A DNA stretch of 64,000 bases from Andalucia godoyi (taxonomy: Eukaryota > Discoba > Jakobea > Jakobida > Andaluciidae), in assembly GCA_009859145.1 (NCBI GenBank), contig VRVR01000026.1, positions 124,001 to 188,000 on the forward strand. The letters run 5' to 3'. A model generated the notes under the pieces. The model had not been told where the DNA came from and did no database searches. It saw only the letters and a list, made by a program, of their open reading frames with translations. Numbering within the stretch: position 1 is the first letter of the stretch; each line of letters starts with the position of its first letter. This document shows positions 37,665 to 48,723 of this stretch, in pieces. Position numbers and translations under genes: made by a program.

Positions 37665-39472
37665 ATGGAATCGCATCATGCTTCTCACAAGGACAATTTC
37701 AAAAAGTCTGGATCGGCGGGGATTGAGCGACGGTCGCATGCAGTGGAGACGCTGCGCAAGAATAAACGACAGGAGTTGTTTGATGCAAAGCGCCGAAAAC
37801 ACGAGGCTTTGGATGCTGTGGAGCCCGAGAAGGCTGAAGCAAGCGAGCTGGTCTCGGAAATCTACAAGGCCCAAGTACGACTCTTATTGCCCTCCTCTTC
37901 TTCCTCGTCCTTCTTCTAGCTCTCTTCGATCTCTGTTTTTCAATTCATTAAACTAAGCTGGGTGACCGGACGGTGATGGTTGGGGACTGATAGAACTCGT
38001 CTGGTTTGACAAGGTTGGAGCATCTTCGGACAATCCGCAAGTACCTGTCACATGCAGAGTCGCCCACTGCGGAAGCGTTCCAGAACGGAATTCTTGATTT
38101 GCTAGGAGAGTTTTTGGTGTCAGAGCACGAGGAAGCGCAATCTGAAGCGCTGTGGTGCATCGTCAGTATGTAATCTCGCCACACAAGAAAGGACGGCGCG
38201 AGTTCCTCCGTTCTCCCTCCTCCTCCTCCTCTTCTTTTTCTTCTTCTTCTTCGTCTTCTTTGATTTGACAGAATGTCTCATATTTTGCAATCCCTTGGTA
38301 TTCTGCTTGCCATGACGTTTAATATTCGTGAATGAGAAAGATTTGGCAATGGGCACTTCTGGTGAAGCGGGACAGGTGATGTATCTGCTCGAACCGATGC
38401 AAAGGTTGCTCACATCGTCCAGTCCGCTTGTTGTGGAATTGGCGGCCTGGGCGTTTGGAAACATTGCTGGAGACTCGATTGTGCTTCGCGATCAGCTAGT
38501 GGAAGCAGGGATTCTGGATGTGTTCATTTCAATTCTGACAAACCAGAAGCAAACTCATAAATCAGTTGTGCGGACCGTTGTCTGGGGCCTGACGAACTTT
38601 ATCCGTGGACAGACGGCGCCAATCGAAAAGTTCTACGGCCATTCGACGATTCCGGGTATCATTGTGTCCTATCTTTCGGGAGTTGAACCTGTATGTTGCT
38701 TCCATGTTCATGTATTCTTTTCTTGATGGTGCTTGGCGTTCGAAAAATGGAGTAGCTAACCAATAGAGTAACGTGCCTACAGGAACGCGAAATGCTGTGG
38801 TTTGGAACGTACTATGCAGCCAAGCGGGTGGACGAAACCACGCAGTTTGCATCTCTGGGTGCATTTGAACTTCTTCTTGGATGGGTAACGAGTTCCGACT
38901 CGTCCATCATTCTTCCTGCGCTGCGGTTTATCGGAAACCTGCTTCTCGGTCCAGATGAACTGAACGAGGCTCTGGTGAGCATTCCGCATGCAGTTGACAC
39001 GCTACTGAAGTTGCTATACCATGATTCTCCTGCTGTGCGCAAAGAGGCTGCTTGGGTCATTTCCAACGTTGCTGCTGGACGTCCTGAGCAACTGGAAGTC
39101 CTCACCACCTCTGCGCTCTTCCCGTCGTTGCTCCAAGCATTCGTGGCTGGAGATTACAACGTTCGCTCGGATCTTGCATATGCGCTTGCCAACTTGTGCG
39201 CCTCTGGATACGCGAAGAACGTTCTCGTGGACTGCGGAGCAGTAGAAGGCTTCGTTGCATTGGCGAAGACGTCTGTGGATGTTGGGCTGCACAATGCTTG
39301 TCTTGCCGTGTTTGACATGCTGTGCGGTCAGGTTCCTCAAGGCGCCCTCGTTGCAGAGACGGCTGGTGTGCAGGATGCTTTGGAGAATCTCGAGGAGCAT
39401 GGAGACGGCGTCGTTGCGAGACGCGCAGTAGATCTGTTGGACAAGTACTTTTCCAATGACCAGCAGGAATGA
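37665..39472 (+). CDS. Importin subunit alpha (karyopherin alpha), four exons
   Basis: Exons are read as 37665-37874, 38021-38161, 38337-38690 and 38783-39472, all of length divisible by three, giving 464 residues. Exon 1 encodes the importin-beta-binding domain (IERRSHAVETLRKNKRQELF then DAKRRK). The rest is armadillo repeats, with typical ELAAWAFGNIAGDS, VVRTVVWGLTNFIRG and VRKEAAWVISNVAAG blocks carrying the Trp/Asn cargo-binding ladder. The adaptor links NLS cargo to importin beta for nuclear import. The exon 2/3 junction (donor GTCAGT, acceptor AATGAG) was chosen because it restores the ungapped ARM pattern EALWCIKDLAMGTS; the nearby GTATGT donor would break the frame. The exon 1/2 acceptor (GGTTGGAG) is also inferred from frame. 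Exon 4 has a strong CCTACAG acceptor. Confidence 0.85.
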
Positions 39473-39634
39473 TATGTTATGTTGTTCTATCTGTCAAAAA
39501 AGGCAGAAGTTGCAATGCCCCAAACCCAAGTCAACGACTGCGTTGTAAAACGAAGAAGGGATACTACTGTTTGTTTGTTTGTGTGCTTTCTCTCTTGTTT
39601 GCTAATTCAAAAATAATATTTACAATTGATGGAT

Positions 39635-40788
39635 TCATCGAGGAAGAGTGGTTCCACGAAATCCATACACAAAAACGGGGAACTGAGGTCCTTTTCTCGA
39701 GGGTCGTTGGTAGCCTGTCGAGGTCGAATCAGGAGGAGTCACCTCCCCACCGGCAACTGCCAGCACATCCTTCGTCGCATGCCAGGCACAGACGGTACAC
39801 ACGAAGGACAGTTCATGCGAGTACACTTCCCACGATTCTTTTGGGTCCTGCTTCTGAATCAGCACACAAACACTCGGTTTGTCCGACGCAACAGCAACGA
39901 GGGATCTCTTAGCCGAAATATCCACACAAATTGGCTCCCCGCCGCTTTCAGACAATGATGGAAGCAAACTGGCGAACTCCAAGTTCGGCTTTCCATCCTG
40001 CAGCGTGGAGTATTTGAACACGCTTAGAAGGCCATCTTCCCCCGAGATGAGCACCGTGTCGGTGGCTGGCCCTTTGCAAATTCCTCGAATCGCACAAACC
40101 TGCGATCCCAGTCTTTGCGAGACCTGCTGACCAAGAGATGGAATCTCGAAATTGGGGCAGTAAGCATCCACGCGTCCATCTGCTCTTCCTATCAACAAAA
40201 GAGAGTCCACAATCGCAATCGACGAAACGTTGCACGAGACAGTAAGTTCTACTTTGGCAACAAGACCCTGCGTTGCCAGCACGCAAATGCGACCGTTCTC
40301 ACTCGCGCAAAGCAGAAAATCGCCGGAAGCTGAAGCAGCAATACCAACAATCTTTGCAGCGCATTCAAATTTAAACAGAGAAACAACCTTTCCTTCGGGG
40401 AGCGACAGGCGGATTGTGCCGGCTGTTGAAACGCTGGCAATGATCTTTGAGTGTGGAATCCACAACAGAGCTGCAATTCCGTCGATCGGATCTTTCACAC
40501 AGCTTTGCTCCTGAACCCAACCGTGCAAGAAAGGGGAGGGAAAACGACAAGAAGTAGCCAATTCGTAAAAGAGGATAGGTTAGGCTTCCAAACCTGTAAA
40601 AATACATTCGAAGAGGATAATAAGAAGCGTACGTTGCGTGCTGCGAGATCAAAGCAGCGAATAGTTCGATCAAGTGAACAAGAAGCCAGCAAGTTGCGAT
40701 TCGAGGGACAAAATGACAAGGACGTAACGGTGGCTTCATGTCCTTCCATCACCAACGTCCGCATAAACACATTGAATTCATCAGCCAT
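39635..40788 (-). CDS. WD40-repeat protein, two exons
   Basis: Exon 1 (40788-40633) encodes MADEFNVFMRTLVMEGHEAT and continues into a clear WD repeat, LASCSLDRTIRCFDLAARN. A GTACGC donor and a GGTTCAG acceptor bound a 122 bp intron, and exon 2 (40510-39635) continues in frame with EQSCVKDPIDGIAALLWIPH. The total is 343 residues. Further repeats are visible as HSKIIASVSTAGTIRLSL, SGDFLLCASENGRICVL and TDTVLISGEDGLLSVFKYS, consistent with a single seven-bladed propeller of Bub3/Rae1 size. No motif assigns it to one of those families, so the role is open. It is convergent with the importin alpha gene. Confidence 0.72.
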
Positions 40789-41196
40789 GCTTTTTCCCGG
40801 AGCGTACCAGACGATCCAACAACAACAAGAACAAGAACAAGAACAACAAGAACAAGAACAAGAACAAGAACAAACGTCATCAAATCAAAAACGACAATCT
40901 CACGCAGCCTGAGCGAAATGGGCATGGCGCAAATGTTGTTTTTTATTTTTATTTTTATATTTTTTGCAGCCTTCCGTGCACGAAATTAGCCGCTTCCTTT
41001 CAAGGTTGTGATCTTTTAAAGACCTGTCATGACATGTCACCCGTGTTTATTTTCCAAAAGCGTCCCGTGTTTTCTGCTGTACAAAGACACAGAGTCCCGT
41101 GTTGACATCAGACGACATTGCGCTGTCTTCATCACCGAAATCCGCACTGTGAAATCCAATGCAAGTCCCGAGTCCTTTGACTTTTCCTGTCAATGA

Positions 41197-41227
<31 letters not shown>

Positions 41228-41396
41228 CCTCTCCCTATAGCTAGCTATCTGACGACTTTCTCACTGGTGTATCTTTTGTATCTTTCTTCCCAAACGTAGA
41301 TTTTTTCCATTTTCTTCGTTTCGCGAGTGCAGTTCGTGAACAGTCCAGTTTTTAAGGGACAAACCCACACCCTTCACTTGTTCGCCATCCCACGCA
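40789..41396. other. Intergenic region upstream of WD40 and BEACH genes
   Basis: This divergent promoter region contains a (CAAGAA)n repeat at ~40820-40872 and a CT microsatellite at ~41203-41232. No gene or RNA recognised. Confidence 0.5.
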
Positions 41397-44300
41397 ATGC
41401 TGCAGTCGATTTGGACAAAACAGCGATTTTCGCCATTGCTGCTTGAAGATAACGAATATTACTTTGACGATTACATAGCGATTTACCGACCGCCCGTTCT
41501 TGCTGCCGACTCGTTTCCGGAGCGAGGGATGCAGGGAAGGATCCGCGTCTGTTCACGGTCCCTTGTTTTTGATCCTGATGATGTCCGGTTTCCCGTGTTT
41601 CGGCTTCCTTTTCGCTATTTCCAAGCTGCTTCCGCAGGTGTATGGGCAGAGGAAGTGCCGCGTTCTCGAATGAAGCAGTTCCAAATCATCTGCTCGAGAT
41701 CTGTTCGATGCCGTGAGCACTCTAGAGACTATCCTTACAAAACAGTGGACTATAATAGTGCTGGCTCGAGCTCCAAAGTTCATGTCTTTGAACTCTTGTA
41801 TGTCACCACGACCGATGTGGTTCCCATGGTGAATTCGCTGTTGAAAACGTATGGTGGTCGCGATGAAGCACCTCTGGAAAAACTGATTTCAAACAGGGAA
41901 TCATCGCTGCTGTTCGATGCGACATGGCTTGAAGACCCGATTCGCGAAGCGGTCCGCGTGGATCTTACATGCAGATGGATTACTCCTGCTGCAGACGTTC
42001 CGGGTCGCCTGTGTGTCACAAATGAGCGGGTTTATTTCCAGCCGTTTAACCATTCTACCGGAGTGACCGTGCACTCGTGGGATCGATCGCTGCTGCGTGT
42101 CGTGCTGAAAAGGCGCCACAGCTTGAGGCATACGGCCCTTGAACTGTTCTTTTCGCCGTCTGCTCACAACTCGGATAAGAGTGGTGGTGCGCTGTCGATG
42201 CTCTTGGTGTTTGCAGACGGAAAGGTGCGAGATCGAGTTGCCAGCGAATTTAATGCGCTTGTTGTCGACCCCAGAGCACCGTCTTCAACGCTTTTGAACA
42301 GGATAACAGATCGGTGGGTTCGTGGTGAACTGTCAAACTTTGATTATTTGCTGTTTCTGAACTTGATGGGAGGACGAACATTTGCAGATCTTGCACAGTA
42401 CCCGGTTTTCCCTTGGGTGCTCAGAGACTACTCGTCAGCGAAGTTGGATCTCGCCAATCCTGCAATCTTTCGGGATCTCTCAAAACCGATGGGAGCGCTC
42501 AACCCCGCTCGACTGCAACCGTTGCTAGAGCGATTTGATCTTATGCAGCATACGTACGACAAGAATCCGCAGAATTCGCAAACGCCGTTCTTGTACGGAA
42601 CCCACTATTCGACACCCGCATATGTAATGTACTTCTGCGTTCGTGCGTTCCCGGCAGTGCTGCTGCACCTACAATCTGGGCGATTTGACTCTCCGGATCG
42701 GATGTTCCACTCGGTAGCGGAGACCTTCGAGGCCGTGATCAACAATCCCGGCGCGGATGTCAAAGAACTGATTCCGGAATTCTACATCCCGTCTGTTGCT
42801 GAGAAGTTTCTGACGAATCAACTTGGACTGCAGATGGGTGTGAAACAAAATGGGGTTCCGCTCGGGGATGTGGTGCTGCCCCCTTGGTCAGAAGGTTCTC
42901 GCGTTGCAAAGAACTTTGCAAAACAGCAACGAAGTGCTCTGGAATGTGATTTCGTTTCGTCAAAACTTCATCAGTGGATTGATCTTATTTTTGGGTACAA
43001 GCAGACTGGAGAAGCGGCCAAAGAAGCCTTCAACGTATTCCATCCTCTGACGTACGAAGATCGAATCGCGGCAGTGGATGATGCTGCAGGTATGGATCCA
43101 GTTGAACGAGCAGCGATGGAAACGCAGGTTCGCGAGTTTGGCCAATGTCCACAGAAGCTTTTCAATCGCGCCCATCCTCAGCGTTTGAAGACGAAACCTG
43201 TGTCCTGGAGTGAGGTGGACGAGCCGCTGGCCATTCTTGATATTATCATGGCAGAACTGTCCGGTTCTTCTTCGACGTCGAACTCGTCGTCTTCGACTGC
43301 GACAGGCTCCTCCTCCGGGTATTCGTCATCGAGCAATCTTGGGTCATCCACGGCTTTTGGTAGTTCTTCCGGGTATGCGTCGGGCCCATCGTCTTCTGGC
43401 TATGGCTTGACACCGAGCTCGAGTTCCTTCGGGAGTGGTGGTGGTGGTGGACTGAATAGAAACTCTGGTTCTTATGTTCCTGGCTGGAGTTCTGGTGCCA
43501 ACACTCCTACAGCCTCGGGCAACACCATTGCTGCGTTTTCGAGTCCAGCTTCTCAGACCAGCAGCAATCTGACGTCCTCTGTTGCCTCTGCTCGGAGCAC
43601 AAGTCCTTCGGCAGGCACTGCAACACCTTCGATGGTTACACCAAGTTCCGGAAACAGTTTGGCGAAGTGCGGTTGGAGCACGCTACCGAGACCGGGTCGA
43701 TTTTTGGTTCGTGTTCATCGAGACATTGTTACAGATGTCCGCGTCTCACCAAATGGCCCTTCTAACAGCGTGTACACCACTTCGCGGGACGGTTCGCTTC
43801 GAATTGTAGATCGTTCTCAGGGATCAGAAGGTCGACAGATTCGGGCTGTTACGCAGTGGACATCCGCTTCTGTGGGGGCGTCGCCATCGCTGTCGTCTGC
43901 TCGAGGAATCTTGTCGTCTCTGGCCGTCTCCCAGGACGCATCGAAGATCCATGTTGCCTCTTGGGATGGCCGCGTGTATGTGTATGCACCTGATTATGGT
44001 AGAATCCAGACGACTATTCAAGCACACGACGATGCTGTTGCGTCCATTTCTCTCGTTTCGAAGGATTCGAGGCTGTTCTCTGCATCATGGGATGGGTCTT
44101 TGCGCTTATGGGACTTGCAAACAAGCAAGTTGTTGGCTGAAATGCATGATCACGATGCCGCTATTCACGCGATGGATACGTTTGCACATGGACCAACCAA
44201 GGTGGACGATAGTCTTGCCGTCGTTGCATGTGCTGACGGCACGGTGCACGTCTGGGACATTCGCTCCGCACGCAGCCCGTCCATTTCACTTGATACTCAG

Positions 44301-44774
44301 TACTCTTCAAATTCATCCGAGGAAATTGGATGGTGTCTATCGTGCGACCCCGGTATTGATGGTTTTGGTATCTGGATTGCTTCCCGCGATTCCTCTTGGG
44401 CCAGGCAGTATGATCTGCGGTATTCCTCCACCAAGTCAGGACGCCTCGTGCAGGAGTGTGTTCTTCCAAACGGCGCCAATGTTTCTACCCTGCGTGCAAT
44501 TGGAGAGAGTGCGGTCGTCCTTATTGGTGGCTCCGACGGTCGGTTGAATGTTTGGAACGGCCAAAGTGGGCAATGGCTGCCTGCAAACTCTCAGTCTGGC
44601 CCCGGCTCCGGCTCCGGATCTCGTGCTCGCGGCTCCGCGTCATTAGATGACGGCGATGAGCATCAGGGATCCGGTGTGTCCATCTCTGCCATTGACTGGA
44701 ACATGAATTCTCGAGTGCTTGTTACTGCTGGTGATGATGGATCCGTTCGCGAGTGGACGATCCAAGACAGCTAA
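41397..44774 (+). CDS. FAN/NSMAF-like BEACH-WD40 protein
   Basis: This 1125-residue protein has the order of FAN (factor associated with neutral sphingomyelinase activation). A GRAM/PH-like N-terminal region (~1-300) precedes the BEACH domain (~306-590). BEACH starts RWVRGELSNFDYLLFLNLMG with the hallmark FPWVLRDYSSAKLDL, then GTHYSTPAYVMYFCVRAFPA, FYIPSVAEKF and KLHQWIDLIFGYKQTGEAA. A Ser/Gly-rich linker (~620-750) leads to a C-terminal WD40 propeller (~762-1125) with ASWDGRVYVYAPD, SASWDGSLRLWDLQ and GDDGSVREWTIQD. BEACH proteins organise membrane traffic; FAN couples a TNF receptor to sphingomyelin hydrolysis in animals, a role that cannot be transferred to a protist. Length and order are close to animal FAN apart from the linker. 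Confidence 0.93.
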   Translation: MLQSIWTKQRFSPLLLEDNEYYFDDYIAIYRPPVLAADSFPERGMQGRIRVCSRSLVFDPDDVRFPVFRLPFRYFQAASAGVWAEEVPRSRMKQFQIICSRSVRCREHSRDYPYKTVDYNSAGSSSKVHVFELLYVTTTDVVPMVNSLLKTYGGRDEAPLEKLISNRESSLLFDATWLEDPIREAVRVDLTCRWITPAADVPGRLCVTNERVYFQPFNHSTGVTVHSWDRSLLRVVLKRRHSLRHTALELFFSPSAHNSDKSGGALSMLLVFADGKVRDRVASEFNALVVDPRAPSSTLLNRITDRWVRGELSNFDYLLFLNLMGGRTFADLAQYPVFPWVLRDYSSAKLDLANPAIFRDLSKPMGALNPARLQPLLERFDLMQHTYDKNPQNSQTPFLYGTHYSTPAYVMYFCVRAFPAVLLHLQSGRFDSPDRMFHSVAETFEAVINNPGADVKELIPEFYIPSVAEKFLTNQLGLQMGVKQNGVPLGDVVLPPWSEGSRVAKNFAKQQRSALECDFVSSKLHQWIDLIFGYKQTGEAAKEAFNVFHPLTYEDRIAAVDDAAGMDPVERAAMETQVREFGQCPQKLFNRAHPQRLKTKPVSWSEVDEPLAILDIIMAELSGSSSTSNSSSSTATGSSSGYSSSSNLGSSTAFGSSSGYASGPSSSGYGLTPSSSSFGSGGGGGLNRNSGSYVPGWSSGANTPTASGNTIAAFSSPASQTSSNLTSSVASARSTSPSAGTATPSMVTPSSGNSLAKCGWSTLPRPGRFLVRVHRDIVTDVRVSPNGPSNSVYTTSRDGSLRIVDRSQGSEGRQIRAVTQWTSASVGASPSLSSARGILSSLAVSQDASKIHVASWDGRVYVYAPDYGRIQTTIQAHDDAVASISLVSKDSRLFSASWDGSLRLWDLQTSKLLAEMHDHDAAIHAMDTFAHGPTKVDDSLAVVACADGTVHVWDIRSARSPSISLDTQYSSNSSEEIGWCLSCDPGIDGFGIWIASRDSSWARQYDLRYSSTKSGRLVQECVLPNGANVSTLRAIGESAVVLIGGSDGRLNVWNGQSGQWLPANSQSGPGSGSGSRARGSASLDDGDEHQGSGVSISAIDWNMNSRVLVTAGDDGSVREWTIQDS

Positions 44775-44938
44775 AAAACACGAAAGAGGAAAAGAGTCAG
44801 AGGAATCAGTTCCTTCTTGCATCTTCACATGTAAGCCTGTTTTTATTTTTCCCCCCTTCAGCATTGTCGTTGTTGGTCTGTTGCAGTGTTTCTTGGGGCA
44901 GTGTCGCGCCAGTTAGAAATGGGACAATAAAAATTCGT

Positions 44939-45631
44939 TTAAGGTATCACTTTACACCGACCTCCAGTGCAACCAACCACAACTTTGGAAGCGACATCAA
45001 AAAACAGTCCTGTTTCGACCACGCCCGTTACCATCTTGAGTTTGCCATGCAATGCCTTTGGATCTTCTAACGGAAACAGATCTTCAATGTCAAGAATAAA
45101 GTTGCCGTTATCCGTTTTGAAGTACTCTCCAGTCGCTTTTGTCGTTCGCATATGGCCGCGCAATCCCAGGGCACCAATTCGCGAAACTGTTGTTCTGTAG
45201 GCAAACGGAACAATCTCAACAGCGAGACTAAACTTTCCAAGTTTTTCAACGAGCTTGCTTTCGTCAACGATGACGACCATTTCCTTCGCACTCAGCGCCA
45301 GCAGCTTTTCTCGCAGAAGCGCACCGCCGCCGCCTTTGATCATTGCTTTTGTGCCATCGATTTCATCTGCTCCATCCACATACAAGTCAAGTTTCTCAAT
45401 GCTGCCATTCTCCAGAACCGGAATTCCGCCCTGCTGCGCAAGTTCCAGCGATGCCAAAGAACTTGCACAAACTGCAACCTGAAGTCCTTGTTTCACACGC
45501 AAGGCCAACGCTTCGATAAAGTACTTTGCGGTGGTTCCTGTTCCCAGTCCAACCAGCATCCCGTCACGCACAAACTCGACAGCTTTGTACCCGGCGCTCT
45601 TCTTCATTTCTTCCGCAGTATTGGGCGACAT
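44939..45631 (-). CDS. RPIA: Ribose-5-phosphate isomerase A
   Basis: This 230-residue enzyme is of the RpiA family and interconverts ribose 5-phosphate and ribulose 5-phosphate in the pentose phosphate pathway. Motifs present are the phosphate-binding GLGTGTTAKYFIEAL, DLYVDGADEID with the catalytic Asp residues, KGGGGALLREK with the conserved Lys and catalytic Glu, and the C-terminal TGVVETGLF. Length is normal and nothing is missing. No targeting peptide is visible, so it is probably cytosolic. The first ATG of the frame is used. Confidence 0.96.
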   Translation of the reverse strand: MSPNTAEEMKKSAGYKAVEFVRDGMLVGLGTGTTAKYFIEALALRVKQGLQVAVCASSLASLELAQQGGIPVLENGSIEKLDLYVDGADEIDGTKAMIKGGGGALLREKLLALSAKEMVVIVDESKLVEKLGKFSLAVEIVPFAYRTTVSRIGALGLRGHMRTTKATGEYFKTDNGNFILDIEDLFPLEDPKALHGKLKMVTGVVETGLFFDVASKVVVGCTGGRCKVIP

Positions 45632-45864
45632 GGTTCCAAGAAAACGGCCCCAAGCCGACTGCTGCTTTTTATTTTATTTTCAATGGATCCGAGGTTGCTG
45701 CGACACACAAGATTCACCACATTTTTTTTTTCGGACGCTTCAGCTTCGACATACGGTCTCTCATTGTTTTTGCTGACAACTGGCGAGACGACAAAGCCTG
45801 TGCTCCCTTGTGCAAGTGTCGACAATTGTCGGATATGTTATCATTACGTCATCTTCGTGCATGT

Positions 45865-46235
45865 TCACGTTTCGCGACGCCTACATCATACACTGAACAT
45901 GCTGCACATCTACGAACAGACATGCATATTCAATCTCGATCAATCGGTGAGCCACCTTCTCAGCGTGACACGTTGTTCCTGAGAAGGGTGCATTTTTTTG
46001 ATTCTGACGGCCCTAGCAGCAGGCGCTTTCGTGTCCTCAGTTGCAGCGATTGATGCACCTGGAGATACGAGATCGTGTCTTGGAAGTTCGCCTCTTGGCA
46101 GTGCGCTGAACGGATGATAGATGGCTACGCGTAAGCACGAATTCCTGTGTCACAGCAACGTGCTAGTGTCAGCCAGTATTGACCGTGTCTGTTCATGTAT
46201 ACTTCCGAATGCATGACAATGACGTGTTATTATTT
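45865..46235 (-). mobile_element. Short non-autonomous Fanzor/TnpB-derived element, copy C
   Basis: This ~370 bp element reads on the minus strand and is a near-copy of element A. It keeps the N-terminal Fanzor motif coding sequence, the left-end near-palindrome (one mismatch) and the right-end hairpin at 45903-45926 (sense arms TGCATGTCT/AGATGTGCA, loop GTTCGT). Like copy A it lacks the 86 bp with the GARNI motif, with exactly the same junction. Its right flank (sense GTATGATGTAGGCGTCG) nearly matches the 3' end of the larger Fanzor relic at 7.26 kb, which ties the short elements to the protein-coding one. It lies just upstream of RPIA and beside a decayed retrotransposon. Confidence 0.85.
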
Positions 46236-46716
46236 CTGCGGTCGTGCATTCGCAGTGCTGCATCTGGACCTTGTCGTGTAACCGTTTCTCACGCAGGGTT
46301 GAATCTCGCTTCGTTGGCGACTGCCAGCCACCGTTGTGTCTCTGCGTGTATGTGTTTGCGTGCATGGACTCGTATATGATTTCATTCCCAGAATTGGCGC
46401 TGGTTCGGTGGTTATTGTTATTGTCATCGTCATCGTCATCGTCGTCATCGGTGTTGTTGAGTTTAAAAGCTTAAGGAGAGTGCAAAGAGTAAGGTCTCTG
46501 AAGACCGTCAAAAATTGCCTCGACAAGTCCTGGGACCGCCGAGGACCAGCTGGATATTGTAGTTTTCAACTAGCAAAAAGTGCGCCTCTCATAGATCACC
46601 GGCCGCACCACTTGTCCCAGCATATGGATGTAAGAAGAAGAAAAGAAGGAAAAAAGAAGGAAGAGAGGAAGAGAAAAAGAAGGAATTATAAAATGGAAAG
46701 AAAAGTCTGAAGAAAA
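46236..46716. other. Intergenic region between element C and the LINE relic
   Basis: It contains a (CATCGT)n hexamer repeat at ~46424-46450 and a GAAGAA-rich stretch at ~46633-46690. No gene supported. Confidence 0.4.
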
Positions 46717-47560
46717 GTGCGAAATGTGAGTCCAATCAGACTAATCCGCTGCAAGATTCAAACTTCGGAGCCCCAGAACTTGATGCAACGTCAGAACTAC
46801 GTCTGCGACAAACTGCATCAATACCATTTCGTACGACTGCAATGTTGCATAACATATGATCCTACGGGGGAGGAAAAAGAAAACAAAAACAAGGCGGTGT
46901 GCACGCGCAGCAGTCGCAAAACCCCAAGCGCCGATTCACTCGCACACTCTAAAAGGTCGTGCGTCCAACGGAGGAAGATGATCATGTTGAGCGCACTGAG
47001 ACGTTACCGAATGGATCTTCACCAGTATCGGAACTTCCCCTCAGACGTTGTTCAGCTGCTGGAATCTCCGAAGATCCCATTGAAAACGACAGTGCCGAAT
47101 GCGCTACTGACGTCCTTTTGGAACGGGTATCTGAAACCCCGACGATGTGTGCAGCGAATGGACAACCGTTTCTAATTCTATTGCTGGGGCTGTAATGCAG
47201 AGCCACCTTCTGCAATCAGGTTCTCCCGCTTCGACGGCACTCCTTGCTCGGTTTCTTTTGTCAAGTCCTTCAAATACCTTGGGATATGGTTTGACTCAAC
47301 GCTTCCTTTCGCAAAGTAGGAACAGGAAATGCTTCGTGATGTCCAATACTCTTGTTATCGGTTGAGCCGCATGATCTTTGCTTCTCGCAACTGCGTCCCC
47401 CACGTTATTCACAAGTATTTTGCGGCCCTGGCGTCTTTCGTGTCGTCCGCGCCCGGCAGGGTAGCTCCGTTATGGAGTCTGCCATCAGAAGTCCTCGCTG
47501 CTCATGGTTTTACGGATGCTGATCTTATCCAGCCACAGCCTACGAGCACCTTTCTAAAGC
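46717..47560 (+). pseudogene. Decayed non-LTR retrotransposon reverse transcriptase (3' part)
   Basis: One frame across this stretch reads as the thumb end of a LINE-type reverse transcriptase. FDGTPCSVSFVKSFKYLGIW then FDSTLPFAK (about 47230-47316) carries the family hallmark (K)xxKYLGxxxDxxLxF. After an in-frame TAG (47317-47319) it continues EQEMLRDVQYSCYRLSRMIF and VPHVIHKYFAALASFVSS, matching the usual 'l..r....p...k...f.alv.s.llYG' stretch after the RT. A second in-frame stop (TAA 47173-47175) lies upstream. Sequence before ~46950 in this frame is not recognisable. The YxDD catalytic motif is not present, so only the 3' part of the RT survives. It is beside Fanzor-derived element C. Confidence 0.65.
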
Positions 47561-48723
47561 GCGGCATAAATGGACAAACGGAGTCCGTCATTTGCTCAAT
47601 GCATCGTTCAAAACTGCTGATTTTTTGCATTGCCATGAAGGAGCGTTTCCTCAAATGCTTTTCGATATTGAGTGGTGCTGCGAGATTTTTTTGCTGTACC
47701 CCCCTCCCCCCCCCTCTGAATGTATGCAGATGCTGTTTGAATTGCAGGAGGCGCGCACCTTCAGCGTTTTGGCGAGAGGTCTGGACGGCTTTCTGAGGAA
47801 TTACTTCCACCTGCTGTCTGAATTCTGTGATTGGATGTATCACAAACGCCGTGTGTGCTTTTTATTGAAAGACAACCGGTCTTTTGGAAGGAAGAATTAG
47901 AGTGGCATCCAGTGAATCCGAACATGGGCTTGCGGATGCCGGTGAGGGAGGCATCGGATTCCAGTGTTGTAACCGTTTCTTCTGTGATGCAATACTGGTA
48001 ATTCGCGGCTGTTTCCGGCTGCAGCCATAAGGCTGATTACTTGACAATCATGCATCCGTACTGAGAAAAATTTACTGATGCAAGTTTTGTTTCTTGGATA
48101 TGTGCCTGTAAACATCTACCTAACAAGTCTAAGGGCCCCGAAAGACTGGCCCGGGCTCGCAGCAAATCCCAAACAGCGGACGACGACGACAATCAAAATC
48201 AAAACGAAAATATTATAACAAAAAAAGAGAGAAACGCGAAGTCATGGAAGAGAGGGAGATGTTTTCTTACAATTAAATTATTTAGTTCCATCCGGACGAG
48301 GACGATGAAAACGAAAGAAAACACGATAAGAACAGTTTCAATAGTTGCTAAAGGAACGAACTAATGTGCCACTCACGGCTCTCGTTAACGGAAAAACAGA
48401 AGAGCGCCTGAAAAAACTGCATTCTTTTTATTTACGGGATTTGGGGAAAGCTGTTTGGAATGTGGGGGGACGGGAATATTTGATCCGACAGCGAAATGCA
48501 CAGGAAAGACCGAATGAACGCAATGCAATACAGAGATTTCTAGGATAATAGTAATAATAATAATAAGTAGCTGAAAATGCAGACTCGAAAGAGCTGCACA
48601 CACACACACACACACACAAACACACATAGACACACGCAGACGCACACATGCAAGAGAGCACATGGGTGCAAAAAAAGAGACAATAACGAGCAACGAAGAG
48701 ACAGAGTAGAAAATGAAACAAAA
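47561..48723. other. Gene-poor stretch after the LINE relic, with microsatellites
   Basis: This may include more 3' sequence of the retrotransposon but nothing can be aligned. It holds a C-run at ~47700-47717, an AAT microsatellite at ~48544-48567 and a CA microsatellite at ~48596-48640. No gene is supported. Confidence 0.4.
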
